A DNA stretch of 64,000 nucleotides from Bombyx mori (Eukaryota > Arthropoda > Insecta > Lepidoptera > Bombycidae): assembly GCF_030269925.1 (NCBI RefSeq), contig NC_085124.1, forward strand, positions 14,260,001 to 14,324,000, read 5' to 3'. This document shows, piece by piece, positions 1-10,709 of this stretch (the first letter of the stretch is position 1; the number at the start of each line of letters is the position of its first letter). The notes under the pieces were generated by a model. It did not search any database. It had not been told where the DNA came from and saw nothing but the letters and a program-made list of their open reading frames with translations. Made by a program: the position numbers and the translations under genes.

Positions 1-129
1 TTCCTTAGGCTATTAGCGAATAAATAGGGCAAAGGAATAATTAAATTATTTATTTCTCACCAAATTTTATATAGACACATATGCTTAAAGTGATTATAAA
101 TAATCGAATAAAAGGTTGCATTATGTTTT

Positions 130-480
130 AGTAAAGTATTGTTGTGTGTTTTTTTATACGCTTTTATTAGCTTCAGACGTATGTATGTAACAGAATCTTT
201 GAACACGATTTTGATCCCCTTCAAAACATCGGGTTAACTCGAAATTTGGTATACTTATTAAGGACCGATGACAATTCAATATTTAAAAAAATGCTGAACA
301 AATTTTTTTTGAAAAAATTGAAATTCAACTAAAAAAATTTTTTACAATAAAATATTTTTTTCTTACTCTATTTTTAATTCAAATTTATTTTCTATTTTTT
401 AGTTGGATTTTCGATAAAAGCGTATTTTGTTAGTTTTTTTAAACTATTATTTATTTTTACCTTCAATACGATAAAGCAAT
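130..480 (+). repeat. AT-rich foldback-family repeat, copy 1
   Basis: This stretch begins with TTTTATTAGCTTCAGACG and runs through a conserved block (TTTGAACA, then GATTTTGA, then TTAACTCGAAATTTGGTA) into AT-rich sequence ending GTATTTTGTTAGTTTTTTTAA. The same order recurs at 57821-60120, where a LINE splits it, and at 61292-61830. The 61.3-kb copy shows the family can form long hairpins; this copy keeps only one arm. No coding potential. The family name is not known to me. Confidence 0.75.
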
Positions 481-489
481 TGTTACTCT

Positions 490-820
490 GTTCTGTTGTC
501 ACTCACTTGCAATGGGCATTCGAGACCCCGAGAGGATTCCACGCGCCTCCGTTTGGGGGTACATAATAGTATTTATAACTTCGGGGGTTGGTTTTACCCT
601 CGCATGTATTTACCCAATGCGTCTGTTACGAATGCTATTCCGAAATAATTCCTAGTGAATATTTGATGGTGCACTGAAAATGTAACGCTTAAAATCGATC
701 TTAAATGGATAAAAAATTCCTTGCTATTGATGGATACATCCTTATGACTCGTCTGATGTTAAGTTTTACCGGTGAATTAATTAAGGTCCTATACTTAGAA
801 ATAAGCGATACTCGCTTCAA
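490..820. other. Unassigned spacer
   Basis: AT-rich sequence between the foldback repeat and a Bm1 copy. Short frames only; no recognisable gene or repeat. Confidence 0.5.
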
Positions 821-1065
821 TTTTATTTTATTGCTTATGTGTGATGACGAGCTCACAGCCCACCTGGTGTTAAGTGGTTACTGGAGCCCATAGACATCTA
901 CAACGTAAATGCGCCACACACCTTTAGATATGAGTTCTAAGGTCTCAGTATAGTCACCACGGCTGCCCCAACCTTCAAACCGAAACGCATTACTGCTTCA
1001 CGGCAGAAATAGGCGGGGCGGTGGTACCTACCCGTGCGGACTCACAAGAGGTCCTATCACCAGTA
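821..1065 (-). mobile_element. Bm1 SINE, 5'-truncated
   Basis: On the minus strand this is the Bm1 body, from ACTGGT(G)ATAGGACCTCTT to the tail GCAATAAAA, without the tRNA-like head. Body landmarks are GCCGTGAAGCAGTAATGCG and the terminal CCAGGTGGGCTGTGAGCTCG. Non-coding; mobilised in trans by a LINE reverse transcriptase. Confidence 0.9.
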
Positions 1066-1116
1066 ACAATTAGTAGTAATTAGAATATGTCATTAGTAAA
1101 ACAAAAAATAAAATAT

Positions 1117-1288
1117 TGTTTGTTCACCCACTTTGTCGTATTTAAAAAATAACTTGGATAGTTTTATAGAATTTATTAAACGTAACTTTTTAGAGACAAA
1201 CAATTTGTATACTTTTTGCAGCAGTAATGGAGGGAAAAAAATGCAATGACACAGATTATACCTATAACATAGATTACCCAACTCAACA
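1117..1288 (-). repeat. 3' LTR of the BEL/Pao element
   Basis: 172 bp, TG...CA ends, apparently identical base for base to 6923-7094. It is preceded on the element strand by the G-rich tract GGGGGGGCGG, the expected polypurine primer for plus-strand DNA synthesis. At 172 bp it is short for BEL/Pao, whose LTRs are usually several hundred bp. Confidence 0.92.
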
Positions 1289-1689
1289 TACCGCCCCCCC
1301 AAAAACGAAGTTTTTGAGAAACATACAGTAAATCATAGCAAAATTGTAAATTTTCATTCTGATAAGCTCCAAGAGTTTAACCAAACAAATTACTAGAATT
1401 TACAATATCAAACATAAATCAGATTTCAAAATACAAATCAGAGAGTACAAAACAACCTATAATAAATAGGTGAATTTTATGAACATTAGGTCATTCTTAA
1501 TGTATCATTAACTTTACATGAATAAATATATATTTTTTAAACATCCTTCTTGACCAATCCTTTAACCATTATTGCCAATTAAATGTTAACTATTTGTATT
1601 AAATATATTTATAGATTTACTTAAGTTTAATTAAGTAAAAACAAAACAATAAAGTTTATAAAGTAACCAAATTTTAAGTTTAATGAAAG

Positions 1690-4600
1690 TTATTCATTAA
1701 TTGGCAATTTACACAGTCTACTAATGGATCTCTTAATCAATTTACCACAACATTTTAAGCTGTAAACTCTACAGATGTTATCAGAGCCAGGATATTTTTC
1801 AACTATGCGACCTAAGGCCCATTTACCCGGAGGAAGGTGATCTTCCTTAATCAGAACCACTTCTCCAATTTTAAACTCATCCTTTAAAGTTAACCATTTA
1901 GGTCTTTGTTGTAAACGTGTGAGATATTCCGTCTTCCATTTATGCCAAAAGTTTTGAAGTATCCTCTGAGTATGTTGCCATCTAGACAGTCTGTTTACAT
2001 TCACTTGGCTAAGATCTGGTTCAGGTATATTGATTGGAGCTTCTCCAATGAGGAAGTGTCCAGGAGTAAGTACATTTAAATTGTCAATATCATTATGATC
2101 TATTGGACATAGTGGCCGTGAGTTTAAGCAGGCTTCAATCTGGCACAGTGTGGTGGACATCTCTTCAAAGGTAAGTGTTCTATCAAGAATTCTTCTTAAG
2201 TGATATTTTATAGATTTCACCCCAGCTTCCCATAAACCTCCAAAATTTGGGCTATAAGGTGGGTTAAAGTGCCAATGGGTTCCATCTTCAGCTAAAATGT
2301 TTATTAAATCTTCAGGTATACTTAATTTTGCTTCTTGCCACATTTTAGCTAATTCTTTACTGGCTCCTACAAAGTTTGTACCTTGATCACTCCAAATGTG
2401 GGAGCATCGACCTCTTCTGGCAACAAATCTTCTAAAACATCCTAAAAATGACTCGGTGCTTAAATCTCCAACCAGTTCCAAGTGGATTGCTTTAGTTGAC
2501 ATGCATATAAATATACATATGTATCCCTTAGTGCATTTCATGCCTCTTCCTCTGGAAACCAGAATCTGTAGTGGGCCTGCAAAATCTACTCCTGAGTGTA
2601 GGAATGGACGAGTGGGTGTTACTCGTGCTGCAGGTAAGTCTCCCATGAGTTGGTGTCGGACCTTAGCCTTCTGCTTTGCACATATTAAACATTTATGTAT
2701 TGTAGCTGATATTAATGATTTTACTCTTATGATCCAGAATCTTGATCTAACAAAATTCATTGTGAGTTGGAGTCCTCCATGAAGTGTCTTCAAGTGTGCA
2801 TCACTAACTATCAATGTTGCAATGGGGTTCTTATGACTTATGATCATAGGATATTTAGCGTCATTTTCCATTTCCGCATTTCGTAATCGACCGCCTACTC
2901 TGAGAAGACCTTTCTTGTCTAGATAAGGATTGAGATTCTTCAGTACACTTCTATTACTTACTCCAGTCCCTTGTAACAAATCGTGGATTTCATGTTCAAA
3001 ATCATTATGTTGTGCTAACCGCACACATGTTTCAAGAGCCTCTGTTAACTCCAGTGGGCTGAAGCACTTTGTACTAATGTTATCGCTACTTCGTTTAAAA
3101 TTCAAGAATTTTTTGCAGTACACAATAGTTCTTTGTAGTTCCATCAAGTTGTTAAAGTTTTCAAATTGATTGTGTATATAATTTCCTTCATTATGATTAT
3201 TGTCTATTTTTATGTTTGTATTGATAATTGTTCTTCTCAACTCTAGGTCAGTAGAAATATTATCTCCGCGAGACATCAATATTTCTTCATGGGTGAGCCA
3301 TTTAGGGCCGTTCCACCATAAACTAAATTCTTTGAGATCTGAAAGAAGCATTCCTCTTGATGCTATGTCTGCAGGGTTGTCTTGAGACTGTACATGATAC
3401 CATGCATTTCCAATATTGTCAAGCACTGTTACTACACGATTTCTCACAAATGTTTGCCATCTCGTCGGGTCTCCAGTAAGCCATGATAGTACTATGGTAG
3501 AATCTGTCCAAGCAAAGATTTGTTTCCTTGGTATCCGTGTAGCACGACTGATGTGTTTCAAGAGCTTTGATAATAACACCGCACCGCACAGTTCCAAACG
3601 GGGCAGTGAGACTGGTTTAACAGGTGCGACTCTAGTCTTCGCTGCTATCAGCATAGTTTTATATTCATTATTGTAAGTTTTGACTCTCAGGTAAGCAACT
3701 GCTCCATATGCAATTGTTGATGCATCACAAAATCCATGTATTGACACATCTTCTATGACATCACTAGTAATAAGTAACCAGCGTGGTATTTTAATTTCCT
3801 TTAAATAATTTAAGTTGTTTCTCATCTCTAACCAATCTCTTTTAGTTTCAGAGTCTACTTCTTCATCCCAGGTAAGTCTTTTCAACCATAGTCTTTGTAT
3901 TATTAGTTTTCCAGGTAACAAGGCAGGTGCTATCCAACCAAGTGGATCAAATAAGCGTTGTATCTCAGCAAGTATACTTCTCTTAGTAATGGTAAGTGGC
4001 ACTTCTGGCAAATTAAGATTATACTGTAGCACATCATCTCCTATATTCCATGATAACCCCAATGTTCTAACAGTTCCTCCCAGGTTCATATCCACATTTA
4101 TCAATGTACTTCTTTCTGTAGGTGAAATATTTTTCATAAATTCAATACTGTTAGAAGACCATTTTTGTAATTTGAAACCGCCACGATTCAAAATGTCACT
4201 GACATTTCTTGCTGATTCAATGGCTTCACTTACTGTATCGTTACCAGATAATAAGTCATCCATCCAGAAGTCTTCCTTAATCATTCTAGCTGCTTCAGGG
4301 AAATCTTTGCCTTCATCTTCTGCAACTTGTTGTAGAGTTCTTACAGCAAGGAACGGAGCTGAAGCAGTTCCAAATGTTACCCGAAGCAATCTGTAATCTT
4401 TGACTTTAAAATTTGGATCAATTCTCCACAAGATTCGTTGGTAATCTGCATCCTGTTTGGTAACCAATATCTGCCGATACATTTTCTCAATATCTGCTAT
4501 GAAACAAACTCGTTTTAGTCTCCATCTCATAACCAATGATCTCATGTCTTCTTGCAATTGTGGGCCAACTAGTAACTCATCATTAATGGAAACATTATTA

Positions 4601-6852
4601 GATCCCATTGAGGAGGCATTGAACACAGTTCTTACTTTGGTAGTCTCACTTGTATCCTTTACAACTGCATGATGAGGAAGGTAGACAGAGGGTTTCCCTA
4701 ATTCTTCTTCTGGTACTTCTTCCATATGATTCAATTCAATATATTCTTGCATCACTTTAGTGTATTCTGTCCTTAACTTCATGTCTCTCTGTAATCTTCT
4801 CTCTAGTTGTGTTAATCTTCTTAGTGCTATATCCCTGGTATTACCTTCTGTACTTAGTATGACATATGATTTAAAAGGTAATTTCACAATGTATCTTCCT
4901 TCATTGTCTCTCCTAACATTTTCATAATAAATGTTCTCACAGAGTTCCTCTTCTTGTGTAAGTTTTCTTTGATTATCACAGTCTAACTCCCATAATGTGT
5001 GTAACAGTTCATCAAAATCCATGTGGTGGTGCATTACTGTTATTTTCCTTTCTTCAATGTCATTGTGTACCTTTCCAAAGAGAATCCATCCAAAACTTGT
5101 ATGTTGTGCGCATGGAGAGCCAGGAGGACCTCGAATAATTTCATTTTTCAGAATGGCTGCATATACTTCTACACCTAGAAGCATATCAACTCTCCCTGGT
5201 TGATTAAAGGTGGGATCTGCCAGCTTGAGACCTTTCAAATGCGACCAGGTGAGTGTGGAGTCGGCAATAGTTGTGGACGGTAAGTATGTTGTTAAACGTG
5301 AAGGCATCACATATGCTTCCACGTTGAGCTTGAAATTGCATTGGTATCTAGATAATATTTCAAGCTGGACTGCCAGATTTACTTCCGTTTGTGTAGATCC
5401 AACTCCAGTGATTGTCCCCTTAGTGGGTGTTCCTTTGACTTTCAAAAGTTGTGCTGCTCTTTCACTAATAAAATTAGCCTGTGACCCTTGATCTATTAAG
5501 GCGCGCAATACTGTATAATGTCCTGTACTATTCTTAACAGTTATCAATGCTGTGGCCAGCAATGCTGTGGACCTCTTTGTCGCCATATGCGACAGTATAG
5601 CAACGTCTGCATCATTATCCTTTATAGGGCCTGGTTGGATGTTTGTGTCTTCAACTTGTTTATAGTTTGTCTCTAATCCATTGATTGTTTTGTGTAGTAA
5701 CGAATGGTGCCGCTTACCACAGATTCTGCATGATATTCTGAGTCGACACTTAAACACTGGGTGTCCTGGTAGTAAGCAATTATAGCATAAATTCTTGTTC
5801 TTCACAAAACCAATTCGTTCATCTGGTAACAGTTTAATAAATTCTTCACAATGACAAAGGGTATGATTTTCTTTACATTTAATACAGATCTTTTCTGTTG
5901 TGGAAATTTGGAATGTTTTTTGTTTATAAGATTTCAATTCTTTTGTTTGAGGTGTGTATGTTACTAATTCCATTGTTCTAAATTTACAATCTAGAAAGTT
6001 TTTCATTTCTTGCCAAGTAGGTAGGTCTTCACTATTTCTATGGAAACTATACTCTTCCCATGCTTTATGTGTTTCAGGATCCAGTCTTTGCACAATTATG
6101 TAGATGATAATTAAATCCCATGACTCAACAGGTAAGTTAAGGTTTTGTAGGCTGCTCAGGCATTCAGTTGTAGTATCTAATAATCTTTTTAGTTGAATGG
6201 CATTAGGTGTGTTTATTTTTGGTTGTTGAAATAATCTTCTTAAAAGTGAATTAACAATAAGTTTCTTATTACCATATCTCTGTTTTAAAATGTCCCATGC
6301 CTGTTCATAATTGCTTTCAGTCACTGATATGTGTTTGAGTAGAGAAGCCGCTTCATCAGCAACACTTGCCTTTAAGTAATGTAATTTTTGAACTTTAGAT
6401 AATGTGATATTGTGATGAACAAGTGAAGTAAATATGTCGTTGTAGGTCGGCCAATCATCATAATGTCCAGTAAACGTAGGTAATTGTATATGGGGTAATT
6501 TTATATTCAAATCTTGTTGTTTAATTGGTGTGGGGGTACCTGCAGTTTGTACGAAATTGGACAAAGTATCCTTTAAATCTGATGTTGTATCCATATATAA
6601 CTCTTCAATATTGCTATACACATTTTCTTTGAAATATAATATATCCGATCTTTTTTCTTTGGTGAGGGACTTCACAAGAGTGTCGTGTGTTTCTTTAAAT
6701 ATTTGCCAGTAATCTTCGATGGTATTCAACCTCGTTTCTACGTACCCCTTCGTCATACGTGTCTTCGGACATTTTTTAATGTTTGTCGTGCATTTTAATA
6801 TCAGATCCGCTTTTTCCTCCAGAATATTGATAAGTTCTGTGATTTTGCTCAT
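1690..6852 (-). CDS. BEL/Pao Gag-Pol polyprotein
   Basis: A single 1720-residue frame carries all functions needed for retrotransposition. The N-terminal ~300 residues are Gag-like and helical. Cysteine-rich zinc-binding motifs lie near residues 320-380 (CIKCKENHTLCHC, CYNCLLPGHPVFKC, CRICGKRHH). An aspartic protease follows, with active site IDQGS near 452. The reverse transcriptase has its catalytic pair in FWMDDLLSG near 863 (MDD rather than YVDD, usual in BEL/Pao), and a DIEKMY upstream motif. RNase H has WTDSTIV near 1114. Integrase has an HHCC zinc motif (HGGLQ, then CLICAKQK, about 1355-1390) and DDE residues in VDFAGPL (~1424), SDQGTNF (~1486) and GLWEAG (~1539). No stop or frameshift interrupts it. 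The ATG is the first after the 5' LTR and primer site, so Gag and Pol appear fused without frameshifting. Confidence 0.95.
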   Translation of the reverse strand: MSKITELINILEEKADLILKCTTNIKKCPKTRMTKGYVETRLNTIEDYWQIFKETHDTLVKSLTKEKRSDILYFKENVYSNIEELYMDTTSDLKDTLSNFVQTAGTPTPIKQQDLNIKLPHIQLPTFTGHYDDWPTYNDIFTSLVHHNITLSKVQKLHYLKASVADEAASLLKHISVTESNYEQAWDILKQRYGNKKLIVNSLLRRLFQQPKINTPNAIQLKRLLDTTTECLSSLQNLNLPVESWDLIIIYIIVQRLDPETHKAWEEYSFHRNSEDLPTWQEMKNFLDCKFRTMELVTYTPQTKELKSYKQKTFQISTTEKICIKCKENHTLCHCEEFIKLLPDERIGFVKNKNLCYNCLLPGHPVFKCRLRISCRICGKRHHSLLHKTINGLETNYKQVEDTNIQPGPIKDNDADVAILSHMATKRSTALLATALITVKNSTGHYTVLRALIDQGSQANFISERAAQLLKVKGTPTKGTITGVGSTQTEVNLAVQLEILSRYQCNFKLNVEAYVMPSRLTTYLPSTTIADSTLTWSHLKGLKLADPTFNQPGRVDMLLGVEVYAAILKNEIIRGPPGSPCAQHTSFGWILFGKVHNDIEERKITVMHHHMDFDELLHTLWELDCDNQRKLTQEEELCENIYYENVRRDNEGRYIVKLPFKSYVILSTEGNTRDIALRRLTQLERRLQRDMKLRTEYTKVMQEYIELNHMEEVPEEELGKPSVYLPHHAVVKDTSETTKVRTVFNASSMGSNNVSINDELLVGPQLQEDMRSLVMRWRLKRVCFIADIEKMYRQILVTKQDADYQRILWRIDPNFKVKDYRLLRVTFGTASAPFLAVRTLQQVAEDEGKDFPEAARMIKEDFWMDDLLSGNDTVSEAIESARNVSDILNRGGFKLQKWSSNSIEFMKNISPTERSTLINVDMNLGGTVRTLGLSWNIGDDVLQYNLNLPEVPLTITKRSILAEIQRLFDPLGWIAPALLPGKLIIQRLWLKRLTWDEEVDSETKRDWLEMRNNLNYLKEIKIPRWLLITSDVIEDVSIHGFCDASTIAYGAVAYLRVKTYNNEYKTMLIAAKTRVAPVKPVSLPRLELCGAVLLSKLLKHISRATRIPRKQIFAWTDSTIVLSWLTGDPTRWQTFVRNRVVTVLDNIGNAWYHVQSQDNPADIASRGMLLSDLKEFSLWWNGPKWLTHEEILMSRGDNISTDLELRRTIINTNIKIDNNHNEGNYIHNQFENFNNLMELQRTIVYCKKFLNFKRSSDNISTKCFSPLELTEALETCVRLAQHNDFEHEIHDLLQGTGVSNRSVLKNLNPYLDKKGLLRVGGRLRNAEMENDAKYPMIISHKNPIATLIVSDAHLKTLHGGLQLTMNFVRSRFWIIRVKSLISATIHKCLICAKQKAKVRHQLMGDLPAARVTPTRPFLHSGVDFAGPLQILVSRGRGMKCTKGYICIFICMSTKAIHLELVGDLSTESFLGCFRRFVARRGRCSHIWSDQGTNFVGASKELAKMWQEAKLSIPEDLINILAEDGTHWHFNPPYSPNFGGLWEAGVKSIKYHLRRILDRTLTFEEMSTTLCQIEACLNSRPLCPIDHNDIDNLNVLTPGHFLIGEAPINIPEPDLSQVNVNRLSRWQHTQRILQNFWHKWKTEYLTRLQQRPKWLTLKDEFKIGEVVLIKEDHLPPGKWALGRIVEKYPGSDNICRVYSLKCCGKLIKRSISRLCKLPINE

Positions 6853-6902
6853 ATTGCCGAGGTCAAGTCAATTTGAATACACTCGAGTTTGTTGCAAATC
6901 CG

Positions 6903-6920
6903 GTTCGATAAGGACCAAAA
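6903..6920 (-). other. Primer-binding site of the BEL/Pao element
   Basis: Directly inside the 5' LTR the element strand reads TGGTCCTTATCGAACCGG, the expected place and length for pairing with a host tRNA 3' end. I cannot name the tRNA without a tRNA set. One or two bases separate it from the LTR. Confidence 0.65.
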
Positions 6921-6922
6921 TA

Positions 6923-7094
6923 TGTTTGTTCACCCACTTTGTCGTATTTAAAAAATAACTTGGATAGTTTTATAGAATTTATTAAACGTAACTTTTTAGA
7001 GACAAACAATTTGTATACTTTTTGCAGCAGTAATGGAGGGAAAAAAATGCAATGACACAGATTATACCTATAACATAGATTACCCAACTCAACA
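6923..7094 (-). repeat. 5' LTR of the BEL/Pao element
   Basis: 172 bp, TG...CA ends, matching 1117-1288 without a difference I could see. It should hold the element's promoter. On the element strand it contains short AT-rich stretches but no clear canonical TATA box was assigned. Confidence 0.92.
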
Positions 7095-7099
7095 AATAT

Positions 7100-7795
7100 A
7101 ATACACAAAATGAATATGAATGTTGGCATGTTTCAGTGTTTATTGATGTATTCTGACCACTGAGTGAATGTATTTAAATATGGGCCACCCAAGAATTCAT
7201 AGATAATATTTCACCACGATGAAACTGTATTCCATATCGATGGTAAAGTCCTGGCTACTTGCAAGCATCCGTAATGTATTTTTAATTAAATCACGTAGGT
7301 TTTTTAATATAATTCGATCGTTAAATAATTCAAATATTCAACATTTTGAGAGCTGATTAATTTGAGGAATTTGCCGTTGATTAAGCACGGCTCAGAACAA
7401 TGCGGTTGCAACTTGATCATAAGTTATCCGATCAATTTATTGTATCCGAAGTTATCCGTGATCAAGAATTTGCGGTTTACTCAATTAATTTGACTGAGAT
7501 TATTTTGAGTAGAGTTCGCGTTGAGAAGCCGCGAGATTGTTTATTCTAAACGAAATACAGCGTGTCTAAATGCGTCCTGTTATTTTGAATGCCTTAAATT
7601 TTGATAAATTTTGTTTATCACGTCACGTTTATCTCGCATTAAAGTCACTGTTATCTGTAGGCTGTCTCTATGTAGTTTGATTCTATAAATCTTTATTTAT
7701 TTTGAAGTACTTCCTGTTCAAACTTTCCTTTGATAGGTTTTCCTGGGGGCGTTGAAGCTGAATAGACCTTAACATCTTTACTTAGGGTACGATGT
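7100..7795. other. Unassigned spacer
   Basis: Non-coding AT-rich DNA downstream of the BEL/Pao target site. A short motif AGTTATCCG occurs twice near 7420-7460. No gene or known repeat seen. Confidence 0.45.
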
Positions 7796-7905
7796 TTTTT
7801 TTTTTTTTTTTTTTATTGCTTAGATGGGTGGACGAGCTCACAGCCCACCTGGTGTTAAGTGGTTACTGGAGCCCATAGACATCTACAACGTAAATGCGCC
7901 ACCAC
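7796..7905 (-). mobile_element. Bm1 SINE fragment (tail end)
   Basis: A poly-T run on the plus strand is followed by the reverse complement of the last ~100 bases of Bm1, from the GCAATAAAA tail to GCGCATTTACG. The rest is absent, so this is a strongly 5'-truncated insertion. Confidence 0.85.
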
Positions 7906-8965
7906 ATCGTAAGACCTCTTTGGCGTGAAACAATTATGCGTTCCTTAAATATCTACTATACAATACAGTTAAAGTATACGGTCCAGTTTCTGTCAGATCA
8001 TTCATTCCATACGTCAACTCGGCGCCCTCACCATAGCGTATAGACATTAACAACGTCAATATCGCTACCCACCCTTGGACATGAGTTCTAAGCCTCAGTA
8101 CTTCCACATCATAGATTGTTAGCACTATTGCTGTCGAAGATAGAAAAATGGAACAAAGAGAGAAAATTCGGAATGTACTAGAACAAACTCTTTCATTACA
8201 GGCAAAGCTCTTCTGAATGCAAACGCGCATTAAACACACCACATTCCTTTAAAGCGACATGATACAAACGACCGATCAATTCGACATGACAGTTGACAAT
8301 GTCACGCTCAAAACGTCACGAAACTCATCCACAATGAAAATACGTTTATGGAAACCACCCGTCAGAATTTATGTCGGCGTAACTTTCTTGTCCGTGTTAT
8401 TATAGGCAAAGAGCAGATTTTCCGCCCTGGCGAATGATAAATTAAACCGAGCGAGATCTAAAACGAAAACTCATAGGATATCTAACCTTAATGCGTGAAA
8501 TTTAAGCGCGTTTTTCCTTTGAAACGTAAGCGCGAAAGCTTTGACGAGTGCTGATGTAAATTGTGAAAGTTTGGAGTGCTTATTCGTTAGTTAACGTTTT
8601 GGGCGAGATTCGGAAAATATATTAATAAACTACAACTTTATGTTAACACATAATCGGTTTTGTATTATGTTTATTTTCATAATCGAAAAGTAGTGTGGTT
8701 TTGTGTTTGATGGATATTATTTGGGCTCCTCAATTTATTTTGGTAGTGTGAGTTGTATCGAAATTTTCGGGTCAAAAGATCTGTTATATAAAAAATCGGG
8801 GAGGTGTAAATACGACTCTTATGTTCTCATCTTGTGTTCCTACCGAAAATCGTCTCACACCCCAACGCTAATCGCAGTCAGGTCATTCATGGCAAAAACA
8901 AATTTCGTTTACTATCAGAGATAAATCTGCAGAGTTTAGGTAAGTTTCTGGTACTCAATGATTAA
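7906..8965. other. Unassigned spacer
   Basis: No recognisable gene. Frames at 7934-8242 (minus) and 8703-8924 (plus) have no family motif and look like chance frames. Confidence 0.45.
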
Positions 8966-8969
8966 TGTT

Positions 8970-9410
8970 GTCCATCATCATCAATCTCCTGCCCTTCTCC
9001 CAGTCATCTGGGGTCGGGCAACATGTTTTTTCCTTCCATGCTCTTCTATCATATACCATTTCTTCGCTCACTCCCCTCTTACACATATCGTCTTTCACGC
9101 AATCCATCCATTTCTTCTTAGGTCTACTTCTTCCTTTATATCCTTCCAAGTTCATAGTTAACACTCTCTTACCAACCTCATTTCCATTTCGTCTCATCAC
9201 ATGTCCATACCATCCCAAACGCGTACTTCTCAACTTCTATATCACAGATGCTACTTTCAGACTCCCTCTAACATATTCATTTTGTATTCTATCCATTCTC
9301 GTTACTCCACACATCCATCGCAACATTCGCATCTCTGTTACTTGCAATCGCCTTTCGTCATTAACGTTGTTCATCAGTGCCATATCGCAAAGTTATTGTA
9401 TCATTTTACT
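8970..9410 (-). mobile_element. RTE-type LINE, C-terminal end
   Basis: The minus strand encodes the tail of an RTE-type reverse transcriptase: LGWYGHVMRRN, then a basic GRSRPKKKWMDCVKDDM block, then MVYDRRAWKEKTCC. The pattern 'GHVxR ... RPKKxWxDxV ... DRxxWK' is typical of RTE-clade ORF ends. Parallel copies lie at 21370-21690 and 52068-52440. Heavily 5'-truncated and inactive on its own. Confidence 0.82.
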
Positions 9411-9414
9411 CTAC

Positions 9415-10425
9415 TAGTACTGGTAAGTGAGCTAACCGCCTAACATTTTAGACGTTTAATATAAGATTGCAACTAAAGCTAACTATGACTTTGATAATTT
9501 TGAATATAGCCTAGTTTGATCCTCTTAACATCGACTGCAATTAATCATTTCTTGGTAACGTTCATTCGGTTTGGCAGCAATCTCGTCGAATTCGATTCCC
9601 CGGTCGTCGTTAGGATCTTTGTGAACCATATTTGTGTTTCGGGTCCTAGTCCAACTTGCTCTTGGTTCGAATGTGTGCTTTCGAAACTTTAAACAACTTA
9701 GATCCATTGATTGTACAACGTTTGGCATAAGTACAAGACATAAGTTCCAGTTGATACCAAATTCGATAGGACCAGCTAATGTCTAGCTTCGCAGTGTAAT
9801 ATGTATCGTCAAATTGTCTATTAAATGACAGGGATGCTAAATGACCGATTAGATACTGACAGGCGAGATGTTCCCAGCTATTGATTTAAAGGGAATATAT
9901 TTGCATGTCAATTAATTTGTGACTACAGCTTGGGGAGTAGACAATTACTTGATGTAACACGGCGGTTGCCTGAATAATGTCTCGGCATATAGCATAATAA
10001 TATAGCGGTCAGCTTTGTCGAGTTTGTCGACTATTTTATATTTAGTTTTTTTTTATTGTCACAGTATTTAAGCGAGAAAATGGAACATCTGATAATAAAT
10101 GGTTATTTTTGCCCATAGACCGCCAATGCTATATGAATACAATAGGGCGCTAAGTGTATCGAGTGGGTATGTAATTTGCCTTTTAGAGAATTTTAAAGCC
10201 ACAAAATATTTGCATCTCTGATTAAAAGCCCGACATGTTTTAAAGCGCCCCAGACTTGAGAGAATAATAAAGTAATACGTACAGGAATATATTACAATTT
10301 TTGTCAAATTAGGATATAGATAGATATCAAGAAACCAAATCCCAAAGGAGACTATAATGTGACTTAATAATTCTCTTCTCATAAGCCCATACTAGGACTA
10401 TAATTTAAGGTCGTTAAACAATATT
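9415..10425. other. Unassigned spacer
   Basis: AT-rich non-coding sequence. Frames at 9525-9728 and 10068-10382 on the minus strand have no recognisable motif. Confidence 0.45.
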
Positions 10426-10429
10426 TTAT

Positions 10430-10640
10430 CGTTCAGGGCAAAGTAGAAGGCACCAGACCGCGTGGAAGGGTGCCCATGCGATGGACCGGCCAAGTTAAGT
10501 CAGCAGTTGGTGGTGGCTTATATGAGTACCAGGCTCACCATAAACCACGAGAAGTGGCGATTGCTCGAGAGATGTATAGCATCTGCCCACAGCAATGATA
10601 CTGAATGCCGACCACGACCGCTCTGACAAGAGTGATACGA
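10430..10640 (+). mobile_element. Second RTE-like LINE family, 3' end
   Basis: Reads KVEGTRPRGRVPMRWTGQVK on the plus strand, a basic RTE-like C-terminal motif, then runs into a conserved 3' end containing CATCTGCCCACAGCAATGAT. The same 3' end occurs in reverse at 23590-23715 and 46855-46975. Stops interrupt it; a dead fragment. Confidence 0.65.
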
Positions 10641-10709
10641 CAAAGAAAACAACACTAAATTAATTATTTGAATATTAGCGCTTCGTTTGCTAGTATAATA
10701 CAAAATATC

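Larger units (their letters stand above)
1112..7099 (-). mobile_element. Complete BEL/Pao LTR retrotransposon
   Basis: The whole element lies on the minus strand: 5' LTR 6923-7094, primer-binding region near 6903-6920, one Gag-Pol frame 6852-1690, a 400-bp 3' non-coding region with a G-rich polypurine tract at about 1291-1302, and 3' LTR 1117-1288. Each LTR runs TG...CA and is 172 bp; by eye the two copies are identical. The 5-bp target duplication AATAT is intact at 1112-1116 and 7095-7099. Intact ends, identical LTRs and an unbroken polyprotein point to a very recent insertion. No env-like frame is present. Assignment to BEL/Pao rests on the order protease, RT, RNase H, integrase together with family-typical motifs. 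I cannot tell which named silkworm family (Pao, Kamikaze, Yamato, Tama) it is. Confidence 0.93.

Noticed and set aside
1093..1302. Short minus-strand frame in the LTR, repeated at 6863-7129
   Set aside because: It is simply the LTR sequence read through; the two 'proteins' match because the LTRs match.
1289..1689. Possible env-like gene downstream of pol in the BEL/Pao element
   Set aside because: The 400 bp between the stop codon and the 3' LTR contain no frame of useful length.
2396..5491. Several plus-strand frames of 60-190 residues across 2.4-5.5 kb
   Set aside because: They are antisense shadows of the BEL/Pao Gag-Pol frame and have no motif of their own.
8958..9443. Plus-strand frames of 67-150 residues
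   Set aside because: Antisense to an RTE-type C-terminal coding fragment; composition (Ser, Phe, His rich) reflects the reverse complement.
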